From the NCBI RefSeq assembly GCF_003074135.1, contig NZ_PPDK01000003.1, forward strand, positions 420,951 to 484,950: DNA of 64,000 nt. The letters are read 5' to 3'. This stretch comes from Euzebya tangerina (GTDB taxonomy: Bacteria > Actinomycetota > Nitriliruptoria > Euzebyales > Euzebyaceae). Each line of letters starts with the position of its first letter. Position 1 is the first letter of the stretch. A program made the translations under genes and the position numbers. Below, one piece after another: positions 34,406 through 43,322 of the stretch. The notes below the pieces were generated by a model that made no database searches, was not told where the DNA came from, and saw only the letters and a program-made list of their open reading frames with translations.

Positions 34406-35746
34406 CTAGCCCGCCGGTAGAACGTCCTTGACGACGCCCGCCAACGTCTCGGCGTGTGAACGGGCGGCGTCGGCTGTCGCGGCTTCGGTCATGACCCGGA
34501 CGATCGGTTCCGTGCCGGAGGGTCGGAGGAGGACCCGACCGGAGTCGCCCAACTCGACCTCCGCAGCCTTGACCGCGTCCCACACCTTGGTGGCGTCGTC
34601 CAGCGCAGACTTGTCCACGCCGGTGACGTTGATCAGGACCTGTGGGAGCCGGGTCATCACCGTTGTGCACTCGTCCAGGGTGCGGCCCTGCTCGGCCATG
34701 GCCTTGAGCAGCAGCACGGCGGTCAGGACCCCATCACCGGTGGTCGCGTACTCGCTGGCGATGATGTGGCCGGACTGCTCGCCACCGAGGACGTAGCCGG
34801 ACTCGTGCATCCCCTCCAGCACGTAGCGGTCGCCGACCTTGGTCTGGATGACGGGGATGTCGAGATCCTTCATGGCATGCATGAAGCCGAGGTTGGTCAT
34901 CACGGTGGTGACCACGCCGTCGATGCCCGTGGTGGTTTTCGCGTGCGCGGCCAGGATCGCCAGGATCGCGTCACCGTCGACGATGGTGCCGTCGCTGGTG
35001 CAGGCCACGATCCGGTCGGCGTCACCGTCGTGGGCGATGCCCAGGTCCGCACCGTTCCGGACGACGGCGCCCTGGAGGTGCTCCGGGTGGTTCGAGCCGA
35101 CACCGTCGTTGATGTTGGTGCCGTCCGGGATGGCGGCGATGGCCGTGACCTCGGCACCGAGGCGACGCAGGACCGTGGGGCCGACCATGCTGGCCGCACC
35201 GTTGGCGCAGTCCAGGACGATCTTCACGCCGCGGAGATCGACGGCCCCCGCGGCAGCGACCAGGTGGGCGATGTAGCCCTCCACCGCACCCGCGACGTGA
35301 CGCTTGCGACCGATCCGGGTGCCGATCGGCCGGTCGGAGTCGAAGCGCTGCAGGAGCTCCTCGACGCGCGTCTCCTCATCGTCGCTCAGCTTGTGGCCGG
35401 TCGGGCCGATCAGCTTGATCCCATTGTCGGCGACCGGGTTGTGGCTGGCCGAGATCATGACGCCGGCCGTGGCGCCCAGCGAGGCGGTCAGGTAGGCGAC
35501 ACCGGGGGTGGGCAGGACGTCGAGGACCACGGCGTCGCCGCCAGCGGAGCAGATGCCGGCCACGACGGCCGACTCGAGCATCTCACCGCTGGCCCGGGGG
35601 TCACGGCCGATGATGACGCGCGGCCGAGGCGCACCCTCTTCCCGCAGGGTGCGGACGAGCGCCCGGCCGATCCCGAGCGCCAACTCCGGGGTGATGTCCT
35701 CGTTGGCGACTCCGCGGACGCCGTCCGTGCCGAAGTACTGGCCCAT
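34406..35746 (-). CDS. glmM: Phosphoglucosamine mutase
   Basis: Converts glucosamine-6-phosphate to glucosamine-1-phosphate, the step after GlmS. The 446-residue product has MGQYFGTDGVRGVAN at the start, the phosphoserine loop ISASHNPV (S101), the metal-binding DGDADR and the phosphate-binding RPSGTEPIVRVM near the end. It lies downstream of rplM-rpsI, a standard actinobacterial arrangement. It converges with the ABC ATPase gene across 25 bases. Confidence 0.97.
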   Translation of the reverse strand: MGQYFGTDGVRGVANEDITPELALGIGRALVRTLREEGAPRPRVIIGRDPRASGEMLESAVVAGICSAGGDAVVLDVLPTPGVAYLTASLGATAGVMISASHNPVADNGIKLIGPTGHKLSDDEETRVEELLQRFDSDRPIGTRIGRKRHVAGAVEGYIAHLVAAAGAVDLRGVKIVLDCANGAASMVGPTVLRRLGAEVTAIAAIPDGTNINDGVGSNHPEHLQGAVVRNGADLGIAHDGDADRIVACTSDGTIVDGDAILAILAAHAKTTTGIDGVVTTVMTNLGFMHAMKDLDIPVIQTKVGDRYVLEGMHESGYVLGGEQSGHIIASEYATTGDGVLTAVLLLKAMAEQGRTLDECTTVMTRLPQVLINVTGVDKSALDDATKVWDAVKAAEVELGDSGRVLLRPSGTEPIVRVMTEAATADAARSHAETLAGVVKDVLPAG

Positions 35747-35812
35747 TGCTTGGTTATACCTCCGGGACCAGCCGCGCTGGCCGAACCCGAGAGGTGCGCC
35801 GACCGGCGCGCT

Positions 35813-36262
<450 letters not shown>

Positions 36263-36293
36263 GGAGTGCTCAGTTCTTGGAGTCGGTGCGTCG

Positions 36294-36722
36294 TCAGACG
36301 GCCAGCGGCTGCGGGTTCTGCGCGCCGTGCGGGTGTTCGGAGCCGGCGTAGACCTTCATCTTGCGCAGTTGCTTCCGGCCGATGGTGTTCTTGGGCAACA
36401 TCCCCTTGACGGCGTCCTCGAGGAGCTTCTCGGGGTTGTTCTCGAGGACGTTGCCGATCGGCTGGCCCTTGATCCCGCCGGGGAAGCCGGAGTGGGTCCA
36501 GGTCCACTTGTCACGGCCCTTGTTGCCGGTCAGGCGGATCTTCGAGGCGTTGATGACGACGACGAAGTCACCCATGTCCATGTGGGGGGCGAAGGTCGGC
36601 TTGTGCTTGCCGCGGAGGACCGTCGCGATCCGGGTGGCAAGACGGCCGAGGACCATGCCATCGGCGTCGATGATGTGCCACTGAGGGTCGATGTCGGCGG
36701 GAGTTGGGGAGAACGTGCGCAT
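36294..36722 (-). CDS. rplM: 50S ribosomal protein L13
   Basis: A 142-residue early-assembly protein of the large subunit. The start [20 protein letters not shown] is the family's; [35 protein letters not shown] and [21 protein letters not shown] are conserved. Upstream reading frame beyond the ATG at 36722 is not L13. First gene of rplM-rpsI, with glmM following. Confidence 0.97.
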   Translation of the reverse strand: MRTFSPTPADIDPQWHIIDADGMVLGRLATRIATVLRGKHKPTFAPHMDMGDFVVVINASKIRLTGNKGRDKWTWTHSGFPGGIKGQPIGNVLENNPEKLLEDAVKGMLPKNTIGRKQLRKMKVYAGSEHPHGAQNPQPLAV

Positions 36723-36916
36723 GTAAGGGAACCTAGGGAATCGGGGTGGCGGCGCCTGGCAGAGGTCGGCGCGCAACACAAGGTCACGCCGCGAACGACG
36801 CGGACGGACAAGTCTGCCCGTGGGAGGGGCGGGCCGCAACCGACCTCAGATCTCCGGGCGCTGGATTGGGGGGGACCACGAGTCGCTCCTTGCGGTGAGC
36901 TATGCGGTGTGAGAGA
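36723..36916. promoter_or_regulatory. rplM upstream region
   Basis: The rplM-tautomerase gap must hold the rplM-rpsI promoter. The only structure seen is a 5-bp hairpin, CCGCG/CGCGG, at 36789-36803, within reach of the rplM leader; it could be an L13 autoregulatory site or chance. No convincing -10/-35 pair was found. Confidence 0.25.
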
Positions 36917-36939
36917 TTGAGTTTACTCAATAAACTCAA
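36917..36939. promoter_or_regulatory. Operator of the tautomerase-HxlR pair
   Basis: TTGAGTTTA, five bases (CTCAA), then TAAACTCAA: a perfect 9-bp inverted repeat. It ends just before the GGAG ribosome site of the tautomerase gene. It is very AT-rich for this genome and is the likely binding site of the HxlR regulator encoded 500 bases downstream. Confidence 0.75.
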
Positions 36940-36950
36940 AGGAGCACACC

Positions 36951-37448
36951 ATGCCCAAGCTCGATGCCTACATCCCCGAGGGCGCGCTCGATCCCGATGC
37001 GGAACTGGCACTCGCCCGACAGCTCACCGACATCCTCCTCGAGGAGGAGGGCGCGGACCCGAGCAACGAGCAGGCCCGCTCGATTGCCTGGGTCAGCATT
37101 CACCGTCCAGCACTGCAACTGGTCGGCGGCTCGGTTCCAGACAGGCCGCGCTATCAGATCAACGTCTCCGTCCCCGAAGGTCAGCTGGACCGCGAGCGCC
37201 GTCAATCGATGGTCGCCCGGGTCACCGACGCCGTTCTGGCCGCCGAGGGACCTGACAGCGATGGGGACAAGCTCCGCGTCTGGGTGTTCGCTGGCGAGAT
37301 CCCAGAGGGGACCTGGGGTGGCGCCGGGCAGATCTTCGGGCTGGCCGAGATCTCGTCATTCGTCCTCGGCGACCCGGAAGCCGGCCGTGCCCACGCCCAG
37401 CGGCGGCTCGCCAGCAGGAAGGCAGAGCGAGAGGCCATCTTCTCCTAG
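36951..37448 (+). CDS. Tautomerase superfamily protein
   Basis: A 165-residue protein. It begins MPKLDAYIPEGALDPDAEL, so after Met removal Pro1 is exposed as the catalytic base of the tautomerase superfamily; the conserved strand RPRYQINVSVPEGQLD and the helix RRQSMVARVTDAVLAAEG follow. It has the length of a fused two-repeat tautomerase. GGAG lies 6 bases before the ATG. It is followed 20 bases on by an HxlR regulator, suggesting redox- or quinone-linked control. The substrate is unknown. Confidence 0.82.
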   Translation: MPKLDAYIPEGALDPDAELALARQLTDILLEEEGADPSNEQARSIAWVSIHRPALQLVGGSVPDRPRYQINVSVPEGQLDRERRQSMVARVTDAVLAAEGPDSDGDKLRVWVFAGEIPEGTWGGAGQIFGLAEISSFVLGDPEAGRAHAQRRLASRKAEREAIFS

Positions 37449-37468
37449 GCCGCGCCTACCATCACTGT

Positions 37469-37951
37469 ATGCCGAGAACGCCGACAGGTCACTGGCCGTG
37501 TTCTGTTGCGAGATCACTCGACCTGCTCGGCGACCCGTGGGTGCTGCTCATACTCCGCGAGGCCTTCTACGGGTCTCGGCGATTCGACCAGTTCGTCGAC
37601 CATCTCGGGATCAATCGCGCCACGTTGTCACGCCGGCTCCACGACCTGCAGGAGCACGGCCTTCTCTCCACACGGCCACTTGCCGATCATGCCGGACGTC
37701 AGGAGTACCTGTTGACCGACATGGGACGAGACACGCTTCCCGTCCTGCTGGCCATCATGCGGTGGGGCGACACCTGGCTGGCCGAGGACGGGCCGCCGGT
37801 CGAAGTCATCGACCCCGAAACCGGCGAGCGGATCCAGCCGCTCGTCGTCGACGCGAATACCGGCGAGCCGATACCGAGCAGCATCACGGTGAAGCCACTG
37901 ACCGCCGCGGCCATGGCCGATCGGGACCGACGGGCACAGCGCGGTTCGTGA
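37469..37951 (+). CDS. HxlR-family transcriptional regulator
   Basis: A 160-residue winged-helix protein. CSVARSLDLLGDPWVLLILREAFYGSRRF, with the conserved Cys11 that in HypR-, QorR- and YodB-type members senses electrophiles or oxidants, is followed by the HTH (GINRATLSRRLHDLQEHGLL) and wing (GRQEYLLTDMGRDTL). A C-terminal 55-residue extension follows. ATG at 37469 is directly after the tautomerase stop. It probably acts at the inverted repeat at 36917-36939. Confidence 0.88.
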   Translation: MPRTPTGHWPCSVARSLDLLGDPWVLLILREAFYGSRRFDQFVDHLGINRATLSRRLHDLQEHGLLSTRPLADHAGRQEYLLTDMGRDTLPVLLAIMRWGDTWLAEDGPPVEVIDPETGERIQPLVVDANTGEPIPSSITVKPLTAAAMADRDRRAQRGS

Positions 37952-37975
37952 CGTCAGAGTGCGTGCACACCCCGT

Positions 37976-38785
37976 CTAGTACCGGACGCCAATCAGCGAC
38001 AGCCCCTCGGGTGGCGCGACCGGTCCGGCCGCCTGTCGGTCCTGCGCTTCGAGGACCTCAACCACCCAGGCCGGTCGACGACGCGCCGTGCCGACCTCGA
38101 CCAGCGTGCCGGTGATGGAACGGACCATCTGATGGCAGAAGGCAGCACCGTCCAGTCGGACCAGCACGAGGCCGGCGGGCCGGCTCCGTCGGACCGTCAG
38201 TCGGTCGATTCGGCGCATCATCGTCCCCTCGACCTCGGTGCCGTCGGCTCGTCGGACCAGGCGCCTGCGGCAGAACGATGCGTAGTTGTGCTCCCCCACC
38301 AGGGCCTGGCCAGCCTCCTCCATGGCCTCCGTGTCCAGGCGCCAACCACTGGGAGCCGACCGGTCAGGACCGACGTGCCAGGTGTCATGGCGCCAGAGGG
38401 GCCGCATGGCCACGTCGTCGCAGATCCGGTACCGGTACCGACGGCCGGTTGCGGAGAAGCGTGCGTCGAAGCTGTCCGGGACCCGCCGGATCCGCCAGAT
38501 CGTGATGGCCCGACCGACCATGCGGTCCAGGGTCGTTGCCAGGCCAGGCAGGTCGCCCAGGCGGGGCCAGTCGACGGGGACGTCGACGTGGACGGTCTGA
38601 GCCTCGGCGTGAACGCCCCGGTCGGTCCGTCCGGCGCAGGTGGTGTCGACGGAAGCGCCACCGAGGACGCGGGTGAGGGCCGACTCCACCTCCCCCTGGA
38701 CCGTGACCTGATCGGGCTGCCGGGCGAAGCCCGCGAAGGGTGAGCCGTCGTAGGCCAGGTCGATCCGCAGCCGGGTGGTGGTCAC
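37976..38785 (-). CDS. truA: tRNA pseudouridine synthase TruA
   Basis: Makes pseudouridine at positions 38-40 of tRNA. The 269-residue product has TTTRLRIDLAYDGSPFAGFARQ, the catalytic Asp in CAGRTDRGVHA (D55), SFDARFSATGRRYRYRI and FCHQMVRSITGTLVEVG. GTG at 38785 is chosen because the reading frame further upstream is made of dispersed repeat copies and is not TruA-like. It follows rplQ, the usual end of the alpha operon, but is separated from it by a 270-base repeat-bearing gap. Confidence 0.94.
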   Translation of the reverse strand: MTTTRLRIDLAYDGSPFAGFARQPDQVTVQGEVESALTRVLGGASVDTTCAGRTDRGVHAEAQTVHVDVPVDWPRLGDLPGLATTLDRMVGRAITIWRIRRVPDSFDARFSATGRRYRYRICDDVAMRPLWRHDTWHVGPDRSAPSGWRLDTEAMEEAGQALVGEHNYASFCRRRLVRRADGTEVEGTMMRRIDRLTVRRSRPAGLVLVRLDGAAFCHQMVRSITGTLVEVGTARRRPAWVVEVLEAQDRQAAGPVAPPEGLSLIGVRY

Positions 38786-38802
38786 GCCGGAACTGTAGTA
38801 GG

Positions 38803-38825
38803 CGGGTCTGGGCGCCCGATCATGG
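38803..38825 (-). repeat. Half copy of the 50-bp GATC element
   Basis: A degenerate left block (CATGATCGGG, then GACCCGC after a one-base indel) directly upstream of the truA start. It has no matching right end. It is the third of three copies in a row in this gap. Confidence 0.5.
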
Positions 38826-38853
38826 ACGAACTCGGGTCCGGACGGCGTGGTAG

Positions 38854-38903
38854 CCATGATCGTGCAGGAACCCGCACATGCGTGGGTCAGGCCCCGATCG
38901 TGC
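38854..38903 (-). repeat. 50-bp GATC element, copy C
   Basis: Minus-strand copy in the rplQ-truA gap. The left block is identical to copy A. The boxes start 38 bp apart. The right end is GCACGATCATGG, so its palindrome is partly decayed. The 16 variable bases, with the preceding CCCAC, can pair as CGCA/TGCG. Confidence 0.8.
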
Positions 38904-38925
38904 CGAAGGGCCGCCGACCGTCGGA

Positions 38926-38975
38926 CCACGATCGTGCAGAAACACGCGAATACGCGGGTCAGGCCCCGATCGTGC
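38926..38975 (-). repeat. 50-bp GATC element, copy D
   Basis: Minus-strand copy, 22 bases from copy C. The left block differs from copy A only at one base (CCCGC for CCCAC). The boxes are again 38 bp apart, and the right end is GCACGATCGTGG. The interior holds a CGCG-TATT-CGCG hairpin. The rest of the 38786-39055 gap shows no gene. Confidence 0.8.
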
Positions 38976-39055
38976 ACAAGCCGTGGCGGGTCACCACCAA
39001 CAACACGACCCCGCGAGCGGTCACGGGGTCGTGCTTTCGTTCTGCAGCAGGAGAG

Positions 39056-39817
39056 CTACTCCTCCTCGTCTGCACCCTCGTCGTCGGAGGCGTCGTCAGC
39101 GTCAGCCACCTCGTCGGCAGCCTCCTCGTCCTCATCGGACGTCTCAGCCAGACGGGCCTCGACCTCCTCCGGGCTGACCTCGGGGCCGTCACCGTCGTCG
39201 TCGGCATCGTCGGAGGACCGGGCTGCCAGCTCGCGCTCGGTGATCTGGGCTGCCGCCAGGGCGTCGTCGCCGCTGTCGTCCTCGTCGACGAGGTCCTCGT
39301 CGAAGTGCGGGTCCTCGTACTCGTCCAGCCCGGCGTCCTCTGCCGCCATGATCGCCTCTTCCCGCTCACGTGCGGCACGCGACATGTTGTTGCGGCGACG
39401 ACGCAGGCTCCAGCGGCGCGTGGGCGCCTCGGTCAGTGTGGACTCGCCGTCCTCGTCCTCAGTGATGTCGACCAGCTCGATCAGGGCCATCGGGGCGTTG
39501 TCGCCCTTGCGGTTGCCCAGGTTCACGATGCGGGTGTACCCACCGTTGCGGTCGGCAGCGGCCGGCCCGATGTCGGCGAACAGCTTGTGGACGACGTCCT
39601 TGTCGCGGATGACCGTGAGCACCTGCCGACGGGCGTGCAGGTCACCCCGCTTGGCGAAGGTGATCATGCGCTCGGCCACCGGCTGCATGGTCTTGGCCTT
39701 GGTCTTGGTCGTCTTGATCCGGCCGTGACGGAACAGCTCCGTGGCCAGATTCGACACGATCATGTTGTGATGGCTGGGCGAGCCGCCGAGGCGGGTGCCC
39801 TTCTTCGGTGTAGGCAT
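39056..39817 (-). CDS. rplQ: 50S ribosomal protein L17 with a long acidic tail
   Basis: A 253-residue protein. Residues 1-125 are an ordinary L17 ([59 protein letters not shown]). Another 128 residues follow, mostly Asp, Glu, Ala and Ser, after a short Arg-rich patch ([11 protein letters not shown]). Bacterial L17 is usually 115-200 residues, so this is among the longest. Start at 39817. Last gene of the rpsM-rpsK-rpsD-rpoA-rplQ set. Confidence 0.95.
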   Translation of the reverse strand: MPTPKKGTRLGGSPSHHNMIVSNLATELFRHGRIKTTKTKAKTMQPVAERMITFAKRGDLHARRQVLTVIRDKDVVHKLFADIGPAAADRNGGYTRIVNLGNRKGDNAPMALIELVDITEDEDGESTLTEAPTRRWSLRRRRNNMSRAAREREEAIMAAEDAGLDEYEDPHFDEDLVDEDDSGDDALAAAQITERELAARSSDDADDDGDGPEVSPEEVEARLAETSDEDEEAADEVADADDASDDEGADEEE

Positions 39818-39865
39818 GGGATGAGCGCTTTCGGGATCTCGTCGTGGAAGGCGGCAGGAGGCGGA

Positions 39866-40828
39866 CTAGCCGCCGTACCCGCCGTAGTCCGCCAGGCTGA
39901 GGCCCATGTCGATCAGCTTCTGCTTGACCTCTTCGATCGACTTCTGGCCGAAGTTGCGGATGTCCAACAGGTCCTGCTCGGTCTTGGTGACCAGCTCGCC
40001 CACCGTGGAGACACCCTCGCGCTTGAGGCAGTTGTAGGACCGGACGGACAGGTCCATGTCCTCGATGGGCAGCGCCAGGTTCGGGGACAGCGGACCGACG
40101 GGCTCGACGTTGCCGGCGCCGATGGAGAGACCGCCAGGACCGCCCTCCTCGAAGTCGCTGAACAGGTCGAACAGGTCCTTGAGGGTCTCGCCGGCGGAGG
40201 ACAGCGCCTCAGCCGGGGTGACCGAGCCGTTGGTCTCGACGTCGAGCACCAGCTTGTCGTAGTTGGTCATCTGCTCGACACGGGTGGCCTCGACCCGGTA
40301 GGTCACACGGGTGACCGGCGAGTAGATCGAGTCGACGGGGATGACACCGATCGGGGTGTCGGGCTTCTTGTTCCGCTCGGCCGTCACGTACCCGCGGCCG
40401 CGCTCGACGGTCAGGTACATCTCGACGCGGCCCTTGCGGTTCAGCGTGGCGATGTGCAGGTCCCGGTTGAGGATCTCGACCTCGCTCGGGGCGGTGATGA
40501 AGTCGGCGGTGATCTCACCGGGGCCTTCACCACCCAGGAAGATCTCGACGGGCTCGTCGGAGTGGCAGCGCAGGACCAGGTCCTTCAGGTTGAGGACGAT
40601 GTCGGTGACATCCTCCTTGACGCCTTCGACCGATGAGAACTCGTGGAGGACACCCTCGATGCGGACGCTGGTGACGGCAGCGCCGGGGATGCTCGAGAGC
40701 AGGGTGCGGCGCAGGCTGTTGCCCAGCGTGTAGCCGAAGCCGGGCTCGAGGGGGTCAATGGTGAACAGAGAGCGCAGGCCCTCGATTTGGACATCTTCGA
40801 CGATCGTGGGGCGCTGAACGATCAACAC
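39866..40828 (-). CDS. rpoA: DNA-directed RNA polymerase alpha subunit
   Basis: A 320-residue subunit. The N-terminal dimerisation domain ([43 protein letters not shown]) and C-terminal DNA/activator-binding domain (about 245-310; [39 protein letters not shown]) are complete. The start is GTG at 40828, though the next codon (TTG) is a possible alternative. It is 48 bases upstream of rplQ in transcription order. Confidence 0.97.
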   Translation of the reverse strand: MLIVQRPTIVEDVQIEGLRSLFTIDPLEPGFGYTLGNSLRRTLLSSIPGAAVTSVRIEGVLHEFSSVEGVKEDVTDIVLNLKDLVLRCHSDEPVEIFLGGEGPGEITADFITAPSEVEILNRDLHIATLNRKGRVEMYLTVERGRGYVTAERNKKPDTPIGVIPVDSIYSPVTRVTYRVEATRVEQMTNYDKLVLDVETNGSVTPAEALSSAGETLKDLFDLFSDFEEGGPGGLSIGAGNVEPVGPLSPNLALPIEDMDLSVRSYNCLKREGVSTVGELVTKTEQDLLDIRNFGQKSIEEVKQKLIDMGLSLADYGGYGG

Positions 40829-40880
40829 GGTGGTGGTCGCCTCCCGGGGCGTTGGGGAATGTGGGGGGGTGGGGTGGGGT

Positions 40881-40896
40881 CCGCACCGAGGTGCGG
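40881..40896. other. Hairpin between rpsD and rpoA
   Basis: CCGCACC, two bases, then GGTGCGG: a perfect 7-bp stem in the 74-base gap between rpsD and rpoA, followed on the minus strand by a long C-rich run. It may slow or partly end transcription, or be an S4 leader element for rpoA; either is a guess. Confidence 0.35.
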
Positions 40897-40902
40897 GAGG
40901 AC

Positions 40903-41517
40903 TTACTTGGAGTACAGCTCGACGATGAGCTGTTCCTGGACGGGGACGTCGATCTGCTCACGACCGGGCGTCGAGAGGATGCTGATCTGGCGCTTGTCCT
41001 GGTCGAGGGACACCCAGCCCGGCTGGTTGCGGTTGCCGATGAGTTCGAGGGCACCGATGACCGGCTGGATGTTGCGGGAGCGGTCGCGGACGGTGATCAC
41101 GTCGCCGGCCTTGACCTCGTAGGAGGGGATGTTGACCGTGCGGCCGTTGACTCGGAAGTGCTTGTGGTTGACCAGCTGACGCGCCTCACGGCGGGTGCGG
41201 GCCAGACCTCCACGGAACACCGCGTTGTCCAACCGGGTCTCCAGGAAGACCAGCAGGTTCTCACCCGTCAGGCCCTGGGACCGGCTGGCGCGGTCGTAGT
41301 AGTTGCGGAACTGCCGCTCGAGCACGCCGTAGATGCGGCGGGCCTTCTGCTTCTCGCGAAGCTGCAGGAGGTACTCGCTCTCCTTGATGCGGCCTCGGCC
41401 GTGCTCACCCGGCGGGTACGGGCGCTTCTCGAGTGCACGGGCCGACTTGACGTTGGCGTGCAGGACAGTGCGCTCACGGCGCGACTGCTTGGCGATTGGT
41501 CCGGTGTAACGGGCCAT
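40903..41517 (-). CDS. rpsD: 30S ribosomal protein S4 (zinc-free form)
   Basis: A 204-residue protein. [20 protein letters not shown] lacks the Cys residues of the zinc-binding form, so it is the C-minus paralogue. The S4 RNA-binding domain is at [34 protein letters not shown]. Order rpsK-rpsD-rpoA is standard. Confidence 0.97.
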   Translation of the reverse strand: MARYTGPIAKQSRRERTVLHANVKSARALEKRPYPPGEHGRGRIKESEYLLQLREKQKARRIYGVLERQFRNYYDRASRSQGLTGENLLVFLETRLDNAVFRGGLARTRREARQLVNHKHFRVNGRTVNIPSYEVKAGDVITVRDRSRNIQPVIGALELIGNRNQPGWVSLDQDKRQISILSTPGREQIDVPVQEQLIVELYSK

Positions 41518-41605
41518 GGTGGGTGACCTTCTTTCTTGAAACCAGGTGACCGCCTAACGGCGGGGAGACCAACACGCCCGCGGGACGTGTCGGCCGCGGG
41601 ATGCC

Positions 41606-42007
41606 TCAGACGCGGCGGCGCTTCGGGGGACGGCAGCCGTTGTGCGGGATGGGGGTGACGTCGCGGATGCCGCTGACCTCCATCCCGGCGGCCTGCATCG
41701 ACCGGATCGCCGTCTCACGACCGGAGCCCGGGCCCTTGACCCGGACGTCGACCTTGCGCATGCCGAAGGTGTCGACGGCCACGCGGGCCGCCTTCTCGGC
41801 TGCCTGCTGGGCGGCGTAGGGCGTGGACTTGCGGGAGCCCTTGAAGCCGACGTTGCCGGCAGAGGCCCATGAGATCACGTTGCCCTGCATGTCGGTGATC
41901 GAGATGATCGTGTTGTTGAACGACGAGCTGATGTGGGCGATCCCGTGCGGAATCGTCCGACGCTCCTTCTTCTTCCCGCGTTGACGGGCCTTCTTACCCT
42001 GCGCCAT
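41606..42007 (-). CDS. rpsK: 30S ribosomal protein S11
   Basis: A 133-residue protein of the small-subunit platform. The basic N-terminus ([13 protein letters not shown]) is followed by [60 protein letters not shown] and the C-terminal [16 protein letters not shown]. Start ATG at 42007. Confidence 0.97.
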   Translation of the reverse strand: MAQGKKARQRGKKKERRTIPHGIAHISSSFNNTIISITDMQGNVISWASAGNVGFKGSRKSTPYAAQQAAEKAARVAVDTFGMRKVDVRVKGPGSGRETAIRSMQAAGMEVSGIRDVTPIPHNGCRPPKRRRV

Positions 42008-42144
42008 GAGGCTTGGTTCTCCTGGTTAGCCGTTGGACCACGCGGTCACGTGATCCGCCCCGGTCTTCATCCATCGACAGCTGTCGACGGTGCATGTGCG
42101 GTTCCTGACCCGACCGGCTGATCAGGGACCTGTGAGGTGGTTGC

Positions 42145-42516
42145 CTAGGCCTTCTTGCGGCCGGCGACCGTGCGCTTCGGGCCCTTGCGGGTCCGGGCGT
42201 TGGTGTGGGTGCGCTGCCCGCGGACGGGAAGCCCGCGACGGTGGCGGATGCCCTGGTAGGACCCGATCTCCACCTTGCGCTTGATGTTCTGGGCAACCTC
42301 ACGACGGAGGTCACCTTCGATCTGGTACTCGTTCTCGATGTAGGTCCGCAGCGCCTGGAGCTCGCCGTCGGACAACTCGCCGACGCGGGTGTCCGGGTTC
42401 ACGTTGCAGGCCTCGAGGGCCTCCGCAGCGCGGGTGCGTCCAACACCGAAGATGTAGGTGAGGCCGATTGCTGCACGCTTGTGGCGTGGCAGGTCGACTC
42501 CGGCAATTCTGGCCAT
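42145..42516 (-). CDS. rpsM: 30S ribosomal protein S13
   Basis: A 123-residue head protein of the small subunit. [20 protein letters not shown] starts it; [43 protein letters not shown] are conserved. ATG at 42516 is preferred to in-frame upstream sequence that is not S13. It is first in the rpsM-rplQ set, and neither infA nor rpmJ is upstream of it. Confidence 0.97.
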   Translation of the reverse strand: MARIAGVDLPRHKRAAIGLTYIFGVGRTRAAEALEACNVNPDTRVGELSDGELQALRTYIENEYQIEGDLRREVAQNIKRKVEIGSYQGIRHRRGLPVRGQRTHTNARTRKGPKRTVAGRKKA

Positions 42517-42668
42517 CGGGTGCGCGCGCTTTCGTTCGTTCGGATGTGGCGTTCGTCTACACTGCTGCTCGGCGCCCACGCACGACGCCCGTTGATGCGT
42601 GCCGTGACGGGGAACAGCAGAAATGACCCGCGAGAAGGCGGGGACAGGGGAGTGTAGCGCGGGTGCGC
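42517..42668. promoter_or_regulatory. rpsM upstream region
   Basis: The 152-base gap between the response regulator and rpsM must hold the promoter for rpsM-rplQ. TACACT on the minus strand at about 42655-42650 could be a -10 box. I looked for rpmJ (about 37 codons) and infA here and found neither. Confidence 0.35.
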
Positions 42669-43322
42669 CTACGTCGCACCGTTGGTGAAGGCCCAGACCA
42701 CGGCCTGAACCCGGTCCCGAACCCCGAGCTTGGTCAGCGTGTTCGACACGTGGGTCTTGACCGTCGCCTCACCGACGACGAGCCGCTCGGCGATCTCGGT
42801 GTTGGACAAGCCCTGGGCCATCAGGGCCAGGACCTCACGTTCCCGATCGGTCAGCCGGTCCAAGGCCGGATCCGGCGTCGGTGGAGTCCCCTCGCCGCTG
42901 GCGAACGCCTCGATCATCCGTCGGGTGACCGAGGGCGCGAGCAGCGACTCACCGGCTGCGACCACCCGGACGGCTTCGACCAACTGCTCCGGCGGTGAAC
43001 TCTTCAGCAGGAAGCCACTCGCGCCGTTGCGCAGCGCCCGGAAGACGTAGTCGTCGCGTTCGAAGGTCGTCAGCACGACCACCCTCGGCGGCTCCGGCAG
43101 TGCTCCGAGCGCGGCGGTGACCTCGATGCCGTCCATCCGGGGCATCTCGATGTCGAGCAGGACCACGTGCGGGTTGACCCGTCTGATCAGATCCAGTCCC
43201 GCTTCGCCGTTCTCAGCCTCACCCGTGATGGTGATATCCGGCTCTGCCTCCAGGATCATCCGAAAGCCGGAGCGGACCAACTGCTGATCGTCGACCAGCA
43301 CCACCTCGATGAGGTCGCTCAC
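42669..43322 (-). CDS. NarL/LuxR-type response regulator
   Basis: A 217-residue regulator. The receiver domain (1-125) has the phospho-acceptor in [13 protein letters not shown] (D57), the acidic pair DD11-12 region and FLLKSS with the conserved Lys. The LuxR-type HTH is at about 153-210 ([44 protein letters not shown]). The GTG start at 43322 overlaps the kinase stop (GTGA). The adjacent ABC-2 exporter genes are plausible targets. Confidence 0.93.
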   Translation of the reverse strand: MSDLIEVVLVDDQQLVRSGFRMILEAEPDITITGEAENGEAGLDLIRRVNPHVVLLDIEMPRMDGIEVTAALGALPEPPRVVVLTTFERDDYVFRALRNGASGFLLKSSPPEQLVEAVRVVAAGESLLAPSVTRRMIEAFASGEGTPPTPDPALDRLTDREREVLALMAQGLSNTEIAERLVVGEATVKTHVSNTLTKLGVRDRVQAVVWAFTNGAT

